In this document: in pieces, positions 63,701 to 64,000 of the stretch
Layout of the letters: every line of letters begins with the position of its first letter
How positions within the stretch are numbered: the first letter of the stretch is position 1
Assembly: GCF_902686445.1 (NCBI RefSeq)
Contig: NC_062224.1
Location: forward strand, 19,447,123-19,511,122
Direction: 5' to 3'
Length of the DNA stretch: 64,000 nucleotides
Origin: Sciurus carolinensis
Lineage: Eukaryota > Chordata > Mammalia > Rodentia > Sciuridae
Made by a program: the position numbers and the translations under genes
The notes under the pieces: generated by a model
Told to the model about the DNA's origin: nothing
Database searches by the model: none
The model's input: the letters and a program-made list of their open reading frames with translations, nothing else

Positions 63701-64000
63701 ACTTTCAGTGGCCTGTTGAAGAGGTATCCTGGTGTGACTGGACGTGATCGGAAACGGGTTTAGTTTCTTGCTCCTGGTTCTTATTAACTTTGAGGTCCTA
63801 TACTTGAGGGCAAAGAGAACCGTAATAAAGACTTCCGTTTACTGAGTGGCGAGTGTTTACCAATCTCCCAAAATGCTGTAGGGTGTGTACGAATGAGGAA
63901 ATTGAGGCTTACACCAAGGGCCCAGAGCCAAGATTCAGTTAATCCAAAAATTTGGCCTTTCCCCAATACAACAAAGGAAGATACTAGGAGCTTTAACTTA
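63701..64000. other. Right end, no feature identified
   Basis: G+C falls again. The stretch around 63830-63925 ('aatgaggaaattgaggctta' near 63892) has a weak MIR-like look. No exon supported. Confidence 0.5.

Overview
This is nuclear DNA from a mammal, almost certainly a squirrel-family rodent (Sciuridae). Coding capacity is a small part of the window and is split into short exons with GT/AG borders. The rest is filled with tRNA-derived ID SINEs (the 'gctggggatgtggctcagtgg' type head) and with B1-ID dimers, the SINE repertoire I associate with sciurid rodents. Species level cannot be read from the sequence.

Two known protein genes lie tail to tail. On the + strand, positions 632-12207 hold the last six coding exons of MASTL (Greatwall kinase). 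These encode about 609 residues: most of the long non-conserved insert, the P+1/APE part of the activation segment, the C-lobe and the C-terminal tail. The N-lobe and DFG part of the kinase lie to the left of the window. On the - strand, positions 62002 down to 20988 hold the complete coding region of ACBD5. Its 13 exons join without a frame error into a 498-residue protein with an N-terminal acyl-CoA-binding domain, an acidic FFAT motif, a coiled coil and a C-terminal tail anchor. MASTL controls mitotic entry through PP2A-B55 inhibition. ACBD5 tethers peroxisomes to the ER and delivers very-long-chain acyl-CoA. They are conserved neighbours in mammals and are not a functional pair.

Layout: 1-12.5 kb is the MASTL 3' half. 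12.5 to about 19 kb is intergenic, with SINEs, an old L1 and MIR, LTR-like remnants and some unidentified sequence. About 19-21 kb is the ACBD5 3' UTR, whose end is uncertain. 21-62 kb is ACBD5. About 61.9-62.8 kb is its GC-rich promoter and first exon. About 63.28-63.70 kb is a second CpG-rich, TATA-less promoter-like block with GC-box, ETS, inverted CCAAT and ZNF143-type motifs. 63.7-64 kb shows nothing I can identify.

I found no undescribed biological system. The most interesting structures are retrotransposition records. One is a chimeric SINE insertion at 38.4 kb that carries 39 bp matching the flank of another SINE at 45.3 kb. Others are an L1 end nested in a SINE with a 16-bp target-site duplication, a homopolymer-only insertion bounded by 13-bp repeats, and several young ID copies with clear duplications. 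Gene-level points worth checking are the second promoter, possible alternative N termini of ACBD5, and a NAGNAG acceptor in MASTL. All repeat names are from memory of consensus sequences, and element borders are accurate to roughly 10-20 bp unless a target duplication is given.
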